Source: Saturnia japonica
Taxonomy: Eukaryota; Arthropoda; Insecta; Lepidoptera; Saturniidae
Direction of reading: 5' to 3'
NCBI GenBank assembly: GCA_033032175.1
Contig: CM065310.1
Location: 2,976,001-3,040,000, forward strand
DNA: 64,000 bases
The notes beneath the pieces were generated by a model. It saw only the letters and a list, made by a program, of their open reading frames with translations. It ran no database searches and was not told the origin of the DNA. Both the position numbers and the translations under genes were made by a program. Of this stretch, positions 36,801-48,800 are shown piece by piece; position 1 is the stretch's first letter; each line of letters begins with the position of its first letter.

Positions 36801-39800
36801 AATAAATTGATGCCAGATTCCAAACAAGAATTCAGAGATCTGCCATTTTCATCTTTCGCCGAAGCATCAAAAACTGGTCTCACTCTTGTTGTTAGGCTCG
36901 ATTCTTTAATAATGGGATGATGAGCTAAGAAATGACCAACCTCATCACCTTTTACCTGTTCAATGATACAATTATTTAGCCATTCCTGTAAGGACTTCTC
37001 ATATTCCTTATAATTCCCAGTAGAAACTAAACGTTTAGTTGTTGCGTGAAGACGTTTCAAAGCTAATGTTCTATTATTTAATATGTTAACGTCTTCTCGC
37101 CAAGGTAAATTAACTTCATAGCGACCTTCTTCATTAATTATCACTGTGCTTTTAAAAAATTTCAATATTTCCCTTTCCATAACCTCTGTTTGCTTCTTTT
37201 GAGCCGGGTCCTTGATACCAATTGCTTCAAGCTCCCACAGCTGAGCCAAACAATTGATGTTTGATATTTGGTTCAAAGAATTAGCAGCAGTGGTAACACC
37301 TTGGATAACCCAACCTAGCTTTGTTCTTATAGCCGTTAATGTATCTGTTACTTGAATCACTTCACCTGTAAAAAGTAAACCTGAGTAATCTGCTCCTATT
37401 AAAAGACCTACTTCTGTACAGTCAGAGTCATTGTCATTTAAAAATATTTTTTGTCTGATTAAGCGTCGGGAAATCTCGGGATCATTAAGTCGTGGTAAAT
37501 AACCACATAATCTATCTTTATCTAGAGCAGATAAAATAAATTCAAAACTGCCTTCAATATTCTGAATATTTAAATTATATACATTATAGTTTTGAATACT
37601 GGTATTGACCCCACCAAAAAGACAGTGTGTCATATACTCACGCCTAATAGCGTTTAAACCTAACTCTTTTATGGTTCGCTTAGAAACATAAGACCGCTGA
37701 GCCCCACTATCGAAAAATGCTCGTACTTTAACTACCTTACCATTATAAACTAAGTTTACTAAAATTGTCTGTAACAAAGTAGTTGAATTTTTGTGGCATA
37801 AATAAATTCCATCGTCCTTGACTAAATCATTGTTTTCTTTTTCATAATCTCCTTTCGACATATTGACATTGGACTTTTTGGATGCATTGGAAGTATCGTC
37901 ATCTACCATATTTGCTGTATTAATATTTGACATTTTTTTCTTTTTGATATTAGCCGTATTTGACGTCGATGGTTGGTTGTCGGTGAAGAAAAACTTAAAC
38001 TCAGGACACATTATGAAATAATGCCTTTTAGTGCAATATAAGCATTTCGGATATCTGCTACAATTGTTTGCGAAATGTCCAATCTTCAAACAAATGAGAC
38101 AAGCTTTTTTAGACTTTAAATAATTTCTTCTCTCCTCTAGTGACATCTCTTTGCTAGTGACGCACTCCGAGCTAAAATGAGAAGTTTTGTCGCACCATAC
38201 ACATAACTTTTCATTTTTTCCACTAAAATCCGATTTCTTTTTATTGTCAAAAGCCACGATACAAGAAGCTGTAGGCAGTTTTTCTCTCTTAGTTTGAATG
38301 AAAGAATTCTTTGCTATCTGTACTCTTTCTTCACAGTCCACTTCCAGTTTTAAAAATTCTAGCAACTGTTGCAATTGATTTGTATCAGGTTTTTGAGGTG
38401 TACGTTGCCAAAACCTTAAAGTACTTTCAGGAATTGCAGATTCAACGAGTGGGTAAAGCATTGCCGCATATTTCTCGCTCGTTACACCTAATGTTTCTAA
38501 GGCCCTTAGCTGAGTATTTAACTTGTCATACAAGGTTCTTAAATCAGAAAAATCGCTGCAATTGTCTTGGGACAGTACAATGTCTAGGAGCTTACGAACA
38601 TAACATTGAATGAGAAGTTCGTCCTTGGCAAACCTGGCTTTCATCTGTTCCAACGCCTTATGATAATTGGGTCCACTTGGGGGAAAACTTTCGACTAGTT
38701 CTCTAGCTGACGAACCTGGTTCTGTAGCTTTTATCAAATATTGAAATTTGTCGTCATCGTCTATAGAATCGTCTGAATCTATTTTCTTAAATTGGCCCCA
38801 AAATCCCAACCAGTTTGTAATATTTCCATCAAACTGTTTTAGCTCTAACGTTGGCAACTGAAATTTCCTTCGTGTACTCTGGGGTTTATCTGAGCTTTTA
38901 CTATGAGTTGGTAAATTAGCGTTTTCAAATTCACTAACCCCAACTGACTCTGTGCGTAATAGTTCTTCACAACGCGCCTTCAAAAAAATATAATCGTTCT
39001 GTCTTTGAAAAAAGTTGTCTAAATCAAATTCTTTCAATGTGTCCTCCTCCGAGAGGTCTAAATTGTAAACTGCATTTTGAAATTTTTCCTCTATATCAAA
39101 CATTTGCTGAGCTCTATCGTCTAGAGTAATGAGAATTGCACGAACCTCATGTATTTCTTCCTTTTCAAGCTTCTCCAAACAAACGTTATAACACAAAGAA
39201 AATAGTCTCCGACTTACGGTTCTTTTCTTTTTTAAATTTGTCACGGTCGCCATACTGTTGTGGTCGGTAAAGAAATATATTGTTTCTTATTATAAATATC
39301 CTGATTTTTTGTGTTTTTTATTGGTATTTACTTAATAACACAACAATGAATATTTATAACGTGTATTTCCTTTCAATAATTTTATTCGACAGACCAATCA
39401 CAGTTTTGACAAGAAAAAATAACAATTCCAAATGCAAATTCTATATGAAAAAATAGATTTCTACTAACGAGACCGCAACACAAATGCTACCCGTCTCCTT
39501 TTATTACGTAGCCAAATGTAACATGTTTAAAAGAGACGGCACGGAAGCGTTTGTCGCTATGACTTATTTGTCGTGATATGCTTTAAACTATTGCTTACTA
39601 ATAATTTCTCTAATTTTTTAAAATGTCACAGAACAATGCAGCCATCAGTTCCTTTGGTCATCGATGTATTGGTAGCATTAACAAAAGATGATTATCCTGA
39701 AGTGGCTCAGTATTGCACTAATTCTCTTGAAACATTCTTCACCAAAGCGTCTGATGAGAACAAGAACAAAACCTTGGACAGTATGTGTGACAATTTCTTC

Positions 39801-42800
39801 GGGAATCTGACCTGTCTACCAAGAGTTATGAATAACATTGGTGAGTTTTTAATATTAAAATTTACATAATGACAATAATCCACAGGATTTTAGTCTGACA
39901 TGTAGTTGTTGGTTTTTTAATCACAAATTTATGTTTTTTAACCCCATAGGTATTAAATAACATAAGTGCAGTTTTTAACTGACTTCAAAAATGGAGGAGG
40001 TTCTTTTTTTTAATGTTTGTTCAGGCATAACTTTTTTTGTTAATGAACCAATTAAGATAGATCTTTTTTTTTATTGAAAAGGGGTTATCTCAAAAATAGT
40101 CCCATTAAAATTTTATTGGTATTGGATCTTCCGCTTCAAAGATACACTAGGGAATCCCTATCTTTGAAGTTGAAGGTCCAATGCCAATGCAAATAAAATC
40201 GGACCATCCTTGAGGTATCCCCTGTCCAACAAAAAAATATACATTCGAACAGAGTAAAGGCTGTCTATTTTTTTAGTCGGTTATCAATGGCAGTATTGAT
40301 CTTCAATAAAGAGGACTAGTCGCCAAGTTAGGAAGAAGAAGAAGAAGAATACATAAATATTGTTTTTAGTATGTGAATTGACACAGAAAATACTAAGCTA
40401 ATTAGCGAGTAACATCAGCTTTTTAAAAAAAAAAATGGTATTCTGTATTGAACTTGCCATTACCTAAAAGATGAGGATCTAACTACAGATCACCGTCACC
40501 ATATTGATTTAAAAATAACATGATGAAAGCTGTCTGTGAAGGAAATATTAATTGAAATCTTGTTAAAATCTGTTATCAAACACCTATAGTGTATTCTGGT
40601 AAAAATTCTTTATTGTTCTTTTGTTCGAACCCATCTTGAATACGCGGCTCAAATTAGGAACCCTTGTTATAATATATATATCACACGCATTGAGAAAATA
40701 CTAAAGCGGTTTCTTCGTTATCTACAGTTTAAATATGTAATAATCGTACACATAGTGCGGTAAAAAAAATCATATACTTCCGCTGTATACACGGAGAGAA
40801 ATAGCAGATGTATCATATCTTTTGTGCATACTCAATGGTATAATTGTCTGTTCGGAGATAATGAGCAAAATTTACCTACGCGTATCAGCATCATCTTTTA
40901 GAAACCCTAACATATTTTATAATTCTATTGTTAGGACTACTTACAGACAAAAATCCTATTTCATTCGAGTGAGCAGCGGTACAAATAAATTGTTTAATGA
41001 TTTAAACATTGATTTATTTGATACAACTGTGCAGAAATTGAAAACTCTTCAAAATCCCAATTTCTTTTGCTAATATTTTTTTGTTCTTCCGTCTACTTTA
41101 TTCTTTATTTTTTATTCATATACATTTATGTGAGAACTTGTAAATGACCTACATCTAACTTAAATATGTACTTACTTAGCTGTAAGTTTTCTTATAATAT
41201 TAAAATAAAATATCCTCAGTATCTATTATTAAGTATGTTCATTTATAACATACATTGCGCTACGCCATAGTGGGACAGTCAAACGTGTTGTGTAGTAAGA
41301 ATGTAATCGACCACCATACATATGGTGTTAAACTCGTAACAGTGACTTTCTTTTGGTTTGTCGTATTTCGGGATCGGTCGATGTAATCTATCTGCAGAGA
41401 AATGACCTTCAATGAATTGTTGATCTCTTATTATATATTGTTTACCATCAGAAACAGTACTTTGCCGTTCTTCTATAAAAAAAAAATCTTGAGTAGCTCA
41501 TTGAATGTCTAACATGAAGATACAAGCCGCAAGTCGACGGCGCTGAACCTGCTGGCCGGGTACGTGTTGCTGCTGAGCGGGAACGGGTCGGGCGGCGGTT
41601 CGGGTGTCGGGTCGGACGGATCCCCGCAGCGGCTCACGGCTGCATTGAGCGCGCCGCACAACATGCAGAGTCTCTGCTACGCGCTGCTCGAATCGGCCGC
41701 GCTCTGCACCGACCTCACCGTACTCCACAGACAGTTCACCAGAGGTCAGTCTGTTCAATTGTTTTAATATTACTGGCGATTTGCCGACCTTGAATACGCT
41801 TACCTCAAAAAGTTCTGGAAACTCTACTCACCACAAGACCACAACACGAGGTTATTTCTCTGCGATCGTCTGTAGGGTGGAGTTATTCCACCAGTCGGAC
41901 TGCCCCAAGCAGAGAGAAATTAACAAAGAAATTTCTCTGTGCGGTTACCTCTCTTAAAACCCCCTATTTCACCCCTTCAAGTCCTATTTTCGCAATGATA
42001 GGTACTAGGTAGCCTATGTCCTTGTCCAAATTACAATCTATCTTTTTAATAAAATTTATTGAAATTGGTTTAGCACTTTAGACATGAAAATAATATTAGT
42101 TTGTATATAGGTATAACTTCTAACTTGCGTTCACCCTATTTTTTCGATAGAAAAACTAATGTATTAAATTACTCCTGTTGGAAAGAAACAATTGTTTATA
42201 TTGCCAAATGCAACCTGTGTGACAGAGATAGAAATATTTTTTCCTGTATATTTTCGCTTACAAACGTATTCTGCTGTACTTGTCTTTTTGTATTATTTTC
42301 CTGTAGACATCAATACCTTATCAACAAACAAGACCCCTTGGATTACACTCCGGCATCTAGAGTCCAAGGATTGCGAGATGAGACTGCAGGAGATATGCCA
42401 ATCGCTTGGTAACGCAGAATGTGCTGAACTCTTGGTCGACAGGCTCATGGAGATGTTTGTTCATCAACGCGAAACTGAAGCAGTTTATATTATGAACTGG
42501 ATTGCAGCTGGTAAGAATTTAGACAACATAACAACCGGAAAATTTATGTTCTCCTTTTTTCCATGAAAATAATTAACTACACACATCAAAAAAGTCTAAG
42601 CAACATGCGTGATATTACAAATTTTTACATTTATATTAATTAATTTCTAAATATTTACTCAAACAAAGTGCGTAGGTAAGTAAACTTTTTTGTTATTGGT
42701 GACATACTGGCTGGTTGTAAAAAAAAAATTTTGATTATGTTTTGTTTTTTCATAAAATTCAAATGGCTGCGAATTTGTATGAATTTAAGTGCGTTTTAAT

Positions 42801-45800
42801 TGCTACGTTTAGTCTTGATTTTATAATTTTACCAACCATTTAAATAAAGTTAGCGACAAAATTGAATTGTTAGATATTCTTTACGTCATGAAGCGACGTC
42901 ATTTGATGGCAGATGAAATGCAAAGAGCTGTAGGGATGTTGCAAGCGGGAAGTAATCAATCTCAGGTATCTCGACATTTTGGCATTCATAGAAGTGTTAT
43001 TTGTCGTCTTTGGCAGCGCTACAATAATACAGGAGAACCCGCTGAACAGCATCCAGGCCGTAAAAGGAGTACAACCACTCGGCAAGACCGGTACATACAA
43101 CTGACTGCAAGACGCCAGCCGATGTTAACCGCTCGAGAGATAAGTTTGAGGCTACAAATTTCAAGTGGTGTTGATGTAAGTCCTCAAACTGTGCGAAATC
43201 GACTGCATGAGTACGGCCTACGAGCTCGACGCCCAATCAGGTGCCCACCGATACGTCACGGGAATCGCGCTCGTCGATATGAATGGTGTAGAGAACGCAT
43301 AACATGGACCCAGGAACAATGGGATAAAATTGTTTTCCGATGAGTCGCGATTCGGGTTTAAGCCTGATACAAGAAGGGTGCGAGTGTATCGTCGGCCCGG
43401 AAATACTGAAAGGCTCAGGTGCGTTCAGGAAGTTCATCCATACAGCGGCTCAACAGTTATGTTATGGGCGGGTATTATGAAGAACAGGCGAACTGAGCTC
43501 GTTTTTGTAAATGGAAACATGAATGCTGAAAATTACATTGAGGATATTCTCAGACCTTATGTGTACCCATTTGCACAAACCTTTGGCTCCGATTTTAGGT
43601 TAATGCATGACAATGCGCGTTCACATACAGCTCGACGAACCAGTGAATACTTTGCAACGGAGAACATCCGGGTATTGCCCTGGCCTGCACAATCGCCAGA
43701 TCTCAACCCCATCGAGCATGCATGGGACATGCTCCAGAGACGTGTTTTGAAGGACTTGGACGGAGCGACAACAACCCAACAGCTGAAGGATTTGCTACAA
43801 TTCCATTGGGAGCGAATACCGCAAGATGACATAAACAGTCTCATTAATTCAATGAATAATCGTTGCCGACAAGTTCTGAATAGCAGAGGAGCCCATACTT
43901 TGTAATAAATTGTTCTATTCTTTCACAATAAATACATTTTCTTTAGAAATATCATTTTGTAAGAAAAAAGTTTAGTTTCCTATGTATCTTAGTTTCTACA
44001 GTATATTCTAATATTGTTCATTTCTGTTATTAAAAGAACTTATAAAGACAACAGCTGTTATTTTTACATCATAGAACCCTAAAGATATTATTTAAAAATA
44101 AAATACAACGTTATAATGTGAAGAACCATCCTAAAATTTAAATTAGTACATGTTGCTTAGACTTTTTTGATGAGTGTATTTTACATGCAGTTCAGATTGT
44201 TAATGTTAACTATAACCTGCACGCTAATTATAGTCCGTAAGCTAACTATCACTCATTCGCTAATTATAGTCCGAACTATAGCCCATAGCCAGCTATACTT
44301 AGACTGACTAAAAAACCTGCTAGATTATTTTAGCGGCAAACTAGGGATGGAAGTTAGTTTTGAATATTTGAGGATCATGATCTATAGACAGACAAAAACT
44401 GATATAATTATGTAGTGTGTGTAATTTCTAAACAAATTGACCAATTGAGTACCAATTTTTTTTTTTATGGTCCAAAATGACACATTTACTCCTATTTTGG
44501 TTTAGTAGGTACCAGTAAAGAAAATTACGAATGGTGTCACTGTGGGCAAGTTATAAACTTTTCTTTGTATGACTAATTTGTCATACAAGCGTACAGCTAG
44601 CCTAACGATAAAGGGCTGCCGTGGGCTATAAACGCTTGTAACACCATAAGTATATCACTAGAATGTGGCCGACCTTGAACCCAAAGTAACTTTGAAATCC
44701 TACTCACCGCAGGGACAAAATACAAGGTTATTTGACTGCGATCTTCTCTAGTGTAGAGGTGTGGTAACCTGGTGTGGCCACCAGATGTAGCGTAGAAATA
44801 TTATACTAATATTTTTGTGTACTGCATTCATGTAAGGCTTAACTGTAAATATTTTTGTAAATACATACTGAGCGGTCCGAGCTTATACAATACGTTCATA
44901 TAATATCTGTCAGGCAGTTAATATAAAACCGCGTTACATTTTCAGGTTCCAAATCACCATTGAGTCTGGTTCACCGGTTGATAAACACGTACATTGAGGA
45001 GGACTTGTGGTACTTACCTCTTGAGATCGGAAGCACTGAGAAACCATTGACAAAGGAAGACACTTTAGACGAGTCCGTATATAATCCCAGAGCTTGGACC
45101 AAGGATAGTGTACCAGGTTAATAAATAGTTTGTATTAATAATGCGTCAGAAGTCAGCGGACATGTTTGTTACGGACGTGGATAGAAACTTTATTTATACT
45201 ATGTATTGATAGTGATTGTTACTTTTCATTTGTAGGTCTATTTGAAGGAGCAACAGAGATAAGGTACACGGATATCAGCTACCAGACTCCGAGAGCTCCG
45301 CCTTACAGGGAGCAAAACACGTGCGCCAACTTGGCCGAGGCACAGAAGAATATGTTGCTGTCCTGCTTACTCACCGAGGGTCTCGGTATGATGGCCATGA
45401 GGCTCATGGAAGGGTACCAGCCGTACCTGATGAAGACTTTGTGTCTCGTTTTGGAGAGGGTCGGTAAGTGTAAAGTGTCTAGACAAACTTTATTTCGACG
45501 ACCAGGCCGCCTTTAAGTAGTTTAAATTACTCCTTGTAACATCAGGTATCTATCTGCCAGTGAAAGCTCGTCAAAGTTGGTCACATCGTTTCGGAGATTA
45601 GAGGAACACACAGACAGAAATTTCAATATTACTTTTTTATTATAAGCACCATATATACTTTCATATGCATTTAGAAAAAAGCTCTTATTTCGACATTACA
45701 AACAGACACTTCAATTTAATTGATTTATATAGATGAGAGAACTGCTTGTCTGTGTAACAGGCAGCGCGTACGAGATGCTCCACCTGGCGGGTATAAAGGC

Positions 45801-48800
45801 TATAAACGATATAGCTACCGCTTGTGGGCATGGCTCCGTGCCTGAGCTGATACGCTGCAACGCGGACTACTTCACAAACCAGGTCACTGTTAGACTTAAA
45901 AAGGTACGTTAAATATAAATAAGTTTCCTATTAAAGAGTTTCACATAGTCTATGCATATATACCATTGTCTGCATTCCCCGAAGGGTTAAGTTCGACGGA
46001 TATGTTTTTAGGTCCCATGTAATAGGGGCGTGCCTATTGCCAATTAATCTGACGCAAAGCCAAACTCTGAAACTGCTGCTGAAAATCCCAATTAAACTTT
46101 GCTCGACCTGGTAATCGAACCCAGGACCTCGAGCAAGGCTGTCGCGCTTAGGACCGCTAGGCATACAATCAATATATATTAGGTCAGGGAAAAAGTGTTT
46201 TCGCATAACGTAGGTATAAACTTTTTATAAAATTTCTTTGATTGTTGTACTACTTGTATGTGGCCGGTAAAGGTTGCATTAAAAATAAAAAGGTTGTTTC
46301 CCGCTATTTTTCTTTTGTTTTACTTTCTGTAAAAATGAGTGAATCAAATGAAGAATTCCATACATTTTAAAATATTATTACAAAAAAAGCTGGTTCAAAC
46401 GTTTTCAGTCCGGAAATTTTGATGTTAAAAATGTACCTCTAGCTCTGGTCGCCTTGTTACGAATAAAACTGACGCCATTTTTGAAAAAGTGGAGCAAGAT
46501 CAGCATATCAATAGTTACAATGTAGCTGAAGAACTGGATATTGACCTTTACGATAAAGCTCGATATTTGGGTGCCACACGAGCTCACTGAAAGAAACCTA
46601 ATGAACCGTATCCTCATTTGCGATTCATTATTGAGACGTAATGAAAACGAGCAGTTTTTGAAGAGATTGATAACTGGCGATGAAGAGTGGATCACGTACG
46701 ACAAGAACGTGCGAAAAAGTTCGTGGTCTAAGGTCGGCCAGGCTTCACAGACTGTGGCTAAACCTGGGCTAACTCGAAATAAGGTGATGCTGTGTGTATA
46801 GTTGTACTGGAAGGGCATTGTTTATTATGAGCTTTTACCGCCCGGCAAAACCATCGATTCGGTTCTCTACTGTCAACCACTAATGAGAAATTAAAGGAAG
46901 CAGTTGAGAGAAAGCGGCCGGAATCGATCAACAGGAAGGGTGTGGTCTTTCATCACGATAACGCTAGACCACAAACATCTTTAGCCACTCAGCAAAAATT
47001 AAGAGAGTTTGGTTGGGAGGTGTTAGTGCATCCACCATATAGCCCTGACCTTGCACCTTGCACCTTCAGATTTTAGTCTCTTCAGAATTCTTTAGGTTCT
47101 GTAAGGTTAACATCAAGAGAGGACTACCAAAATTATTTGTCGCGTTTTTATGATCAGAAGTCCCAAAGTTTCTACAGCAACGGGATCATGTCTCTACCTA
47201 CAAAATGGCAGAAAGTCATCGAACAAAACGGCAGATATATAATGTTAATAAACTTTGAAAGAAAATGTCTTGAGTTTTCATATAAAAATGAGAAGAAACA
47301 TTTTCCCTGACCTTTTGTTTTGTCTATATACAGTATATGAAGTTTAAATACATCTTATAAAACTCAACGTGTCTCTGTCTGCCTGTATGTTTATGTTCTT
47401 TTCATGCGAAAACCACTTATTCGATATACATGGTTCGTTTTTAATTCGTTCGCTTTATCATCTGTCCAGATTATATGATACATTTTGTTACATATTGGTT
47501 GTTGTTACATAATACGAAAAAAACAGTGACGGCAATGGTAAATCAGTTCAGAAAAACGTGATTTTGAAGCGCATAAAACGATTTAAGCTGAGTAAACCAT
47601 AAGAGATAATATATCAAATTACTATACTACATAATTGTAGCGTAAAAAAGTACTACATAATTGTAACGTAAAAAAGTCTTATGTCTTTCTTCTAAGGATC
47701 ACCCACAATGTACATTTTCGGGGCATCACAATTTGTGCGTGCGCTCGACCGACAGCAATCTGTAGTCCACGCAAGCGGAGCAGCGTGCACAGCTAGTTAC
47801 AAATACGCTGAAACGAATAATACTATGTTTAATAAACGCAAAACAAAGCGCTCTAAAAATATGCTGACCACGAGGTCGCATTATTTTGTGTTATTAATTA
47901 ATGTTTTAAAATACAACCATATTAAGTACGACATGTGAAAATATTCATAGGCATAAGGATCCTTTTATATTGTTACGACCTGTGTAAAAATTCACTATTC
48001 TCGAAATGTCTAGAAACAACTCGAAACATCGGTGTGTATCCGTAGGTACGAAAACACGTAGCAGTTCACTAACACATTCAAAACTTATAGCTCCAATTGC
48101 GTAATCCAACAAACAATAGTCTAAAAATAGAACACTTCCCCTTTTAAACGATGTAAAGTTCAAAGACCTTTTTAGTGACTTCGACTTTCGTTTTATTTTG
48201 GTATATAAGCGAGCCGCGTTCCAGTCCAGCCAGTTCTATTTTGGACAATCAATTGGAAATAACAAGCGATAAAAAGAAGAAATCTGCAAAAGGTGCATAG
48301 AGAGTACGAATAAATGCTTTAGGTAAAATGTAACGGAATTTTCACTACCCGCGAGTGTAACAATGTACATAACCTTATGTAAAGGACTAAAATTGTTTAT
48401 CCGGTCACTACCTCAATAAATAACAAATTAACACTAAACTTCACACAATAAATTAAAGTAAAAGTGCTGTCGCAAATGTACGTACAGTTACCGGCTGTAA
48501 ATATTGCACATCGAGCTAAAGAGGGAGGTTGCGCCTTCGTAAAGCGTTGTCTCTGTCGCACGGAATACTAGCAGTGCTCGAAAGCGACAAAACGTTACAT
48601 GATGTAACTACAAAGTGACAGACATGACGCTCTAAGAATCTGAAAATATCCGATTATCTCCCACTTTACTGTAAAATTGGAATTAAATGTGAGCAACAGT
48701 TGCAAATTGCTATCAGATTGTCGTTCAGTCTCACCGTAAATCGCGTTGTGACGTCGTATTTTGTAATAGGGCTCCTAAACACGTACTACGGATTTTCACA

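Larger units (their letters stand above)
33694..39480 (-). mobile_element. Full-length BEL/Pao LTR retrotransposon, antisense in TTI1 intron 6
   Basis: 5787 bp bounded by two 225-bp LTRs (33694-33918 and 39256-39480) that read the same base for base by eye. Each LTR starts TGTTG and ends CAACA on the plus strand. The flanks carry a 5-bp target duplication, CAAAT at 33689-33693 and 39481-39485, usual for this superfamily. The element is on the minus strand: 5' LTR at the right, tRNA-Arg primer site at 39239-39252, one uninterrupted gag-pol frame, then 163 bp to the 3' LTR. A short purine run AGAGGA (complement of 33919-33924) may be the polypurine tract. There is no env frame. Identical LTRs and an open frame indicate a very recent insertion. 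It ends 151 bp before exon 7 of TTI1. Confidence 0.95.

Noticed and set aside
33694..39480. Endogenous retrovirus with env
   Set aside because: There is no frame after the integrase/DUF5641 region except 163 bp before the LTR, so it is a plain BEL/Pao retrotransposon.
41498..41758. Minus-strand Arg-rich 86-codon frame
   Set aside because: It is the antisense of GC-rich TTI1 exon 8.
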